Of a stretch of DNA of 5,854 bases, positions 5,824-5,854 are shown one piece after another. The stretch is taken from contig JAKSOJ010000085.1 in NCBI GenBank assembly GCA_024405645.1, positions 1 to 5,854 on the forward strand. Direction: 5' to 3'. This DNA comes from Phascolarctobacterium sp. GTDB taxonomy: Bacteria > Bacillota > Negativicutes > Acidaminococcales > Acidaminococcaceae. Positions within the stretch are counted from its first letter, which is position 1; every line of letters begins with the position of its first letter. A program made the translations under genes and the position numbers. The notes under the pieces were generated by a model, which was not told the origin of the DNA, searched no databases, and saw nothing but the letters and a program-made list of their open reading frames with translations.

Positions 5824-5854
5824 ACGTTAGGCTCCTCGCTTTCGCTCGGAACAT
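5824..5854 (-). other. Upstream flank of tRNA-Leu, nothing firmly identified
   Basis: These 31 nt run to the window edge. The minus strand contains GAGCGAAAGCGAG, a mirror repeat, and a TAA (5829-5827) that could end an open frame reading CSERKRGA. There is no CCA end of a preceding tRNA and no clear promoter, so the tRNA promoter or a tRNA cluster must lie to the right. Confidence 0.3.

Noticed and set aside
5634..5825. Open frame on the minus strand beginning MPKWRNWQTHLTQN
   Set aside because: This is the translation of the tRNA-Leu gene and its terminator, a well-known type of false protein prediction.
5832..5848. Mirror repeat GAGCGAAAGCGAG as a functional structure
   Set aside because: Mirror repeats do not form hairpins, the stretch is only 13 nt, and it is probably chance or coding sequence.
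5827..5854. C-terminus (CSERKRGA, then stop) of a gene to the right of the tRNA
   Set aside because: Eight codons without further context are not evidence of a gene; it is listed only as part of the unassigned flank.

Overview
This window looks like an ordinary chromosomal stretch from a low-to-moderate G+C anaerobic Firmicutes bacterium. It is AT-rich between genes, has strong GGAGG-type ribosome binding sites and near-consensus sigma-A promoters. A secreted M48 peptidase, an NhaC-type antiporter and a meso-DAP dehydrogenase together suggest a diderm Firmicute such as a member of the Negativicutes. That placement is an inference from gene style, not from a marker gene. I see no mobile element, CRISPR array, phage gene or defence system.

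Layout: positions 1-24 hold the first eight codons of a minus-strand gene that overlaps the end of an NhaC-family Na+/H+ antiporter (8-1321, minus). A 244-bp divergent region (1322-1565) separates the antiporter from ddh, meso-diaminopimelate dehydrogenase (1566-2537, plus). It holds promoters for both genes and several short repeats. ddh ends at a strong hairpin terminator (2625-2666), which it shares with a convergent minus-strand operon. That operon is a ROK-family sugar kinase (3433-4335) followed by a HAD-superfamily hydrolase (2726-3436), joined by a 4-base ATGA overlap. Further right, still on the minus strand, are a terminator hairpin, a secreted M48 zinc metallopeptidase (4449-5525), a rho-independent terminator with a GAAA tetraloop, and a tRNA-Leu gene with anticodon CAA (5737-5823).

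How the genes work together: there is no single pathway. ddh makes meso-DAP for peptidoglycan and lysine in one step, and its codon choice suggests strong expression. The kinase and hydrolase are translationally coupled and probably act on phosphorylated sugars or related metabolites; their substrates cannot be read from sequence. The M48 protein is probably an envelope protease. The antiporter and the truncated gene after it form a separate coupled operon.

No large undescribed system is present. The points most worth a second look are small: a hairpin that could bring a distant Shine-Dalgarno up to the antiporter start codon, an A-C mismatch in the tRNA-Leu acceptor stem, a ROK kinase lacking the usual zinc-site cysteines and the ExGH histidine, repeats in the divergent promoter region, and a terminator hairpin whose better U-tract faces the 'wrong' strand.
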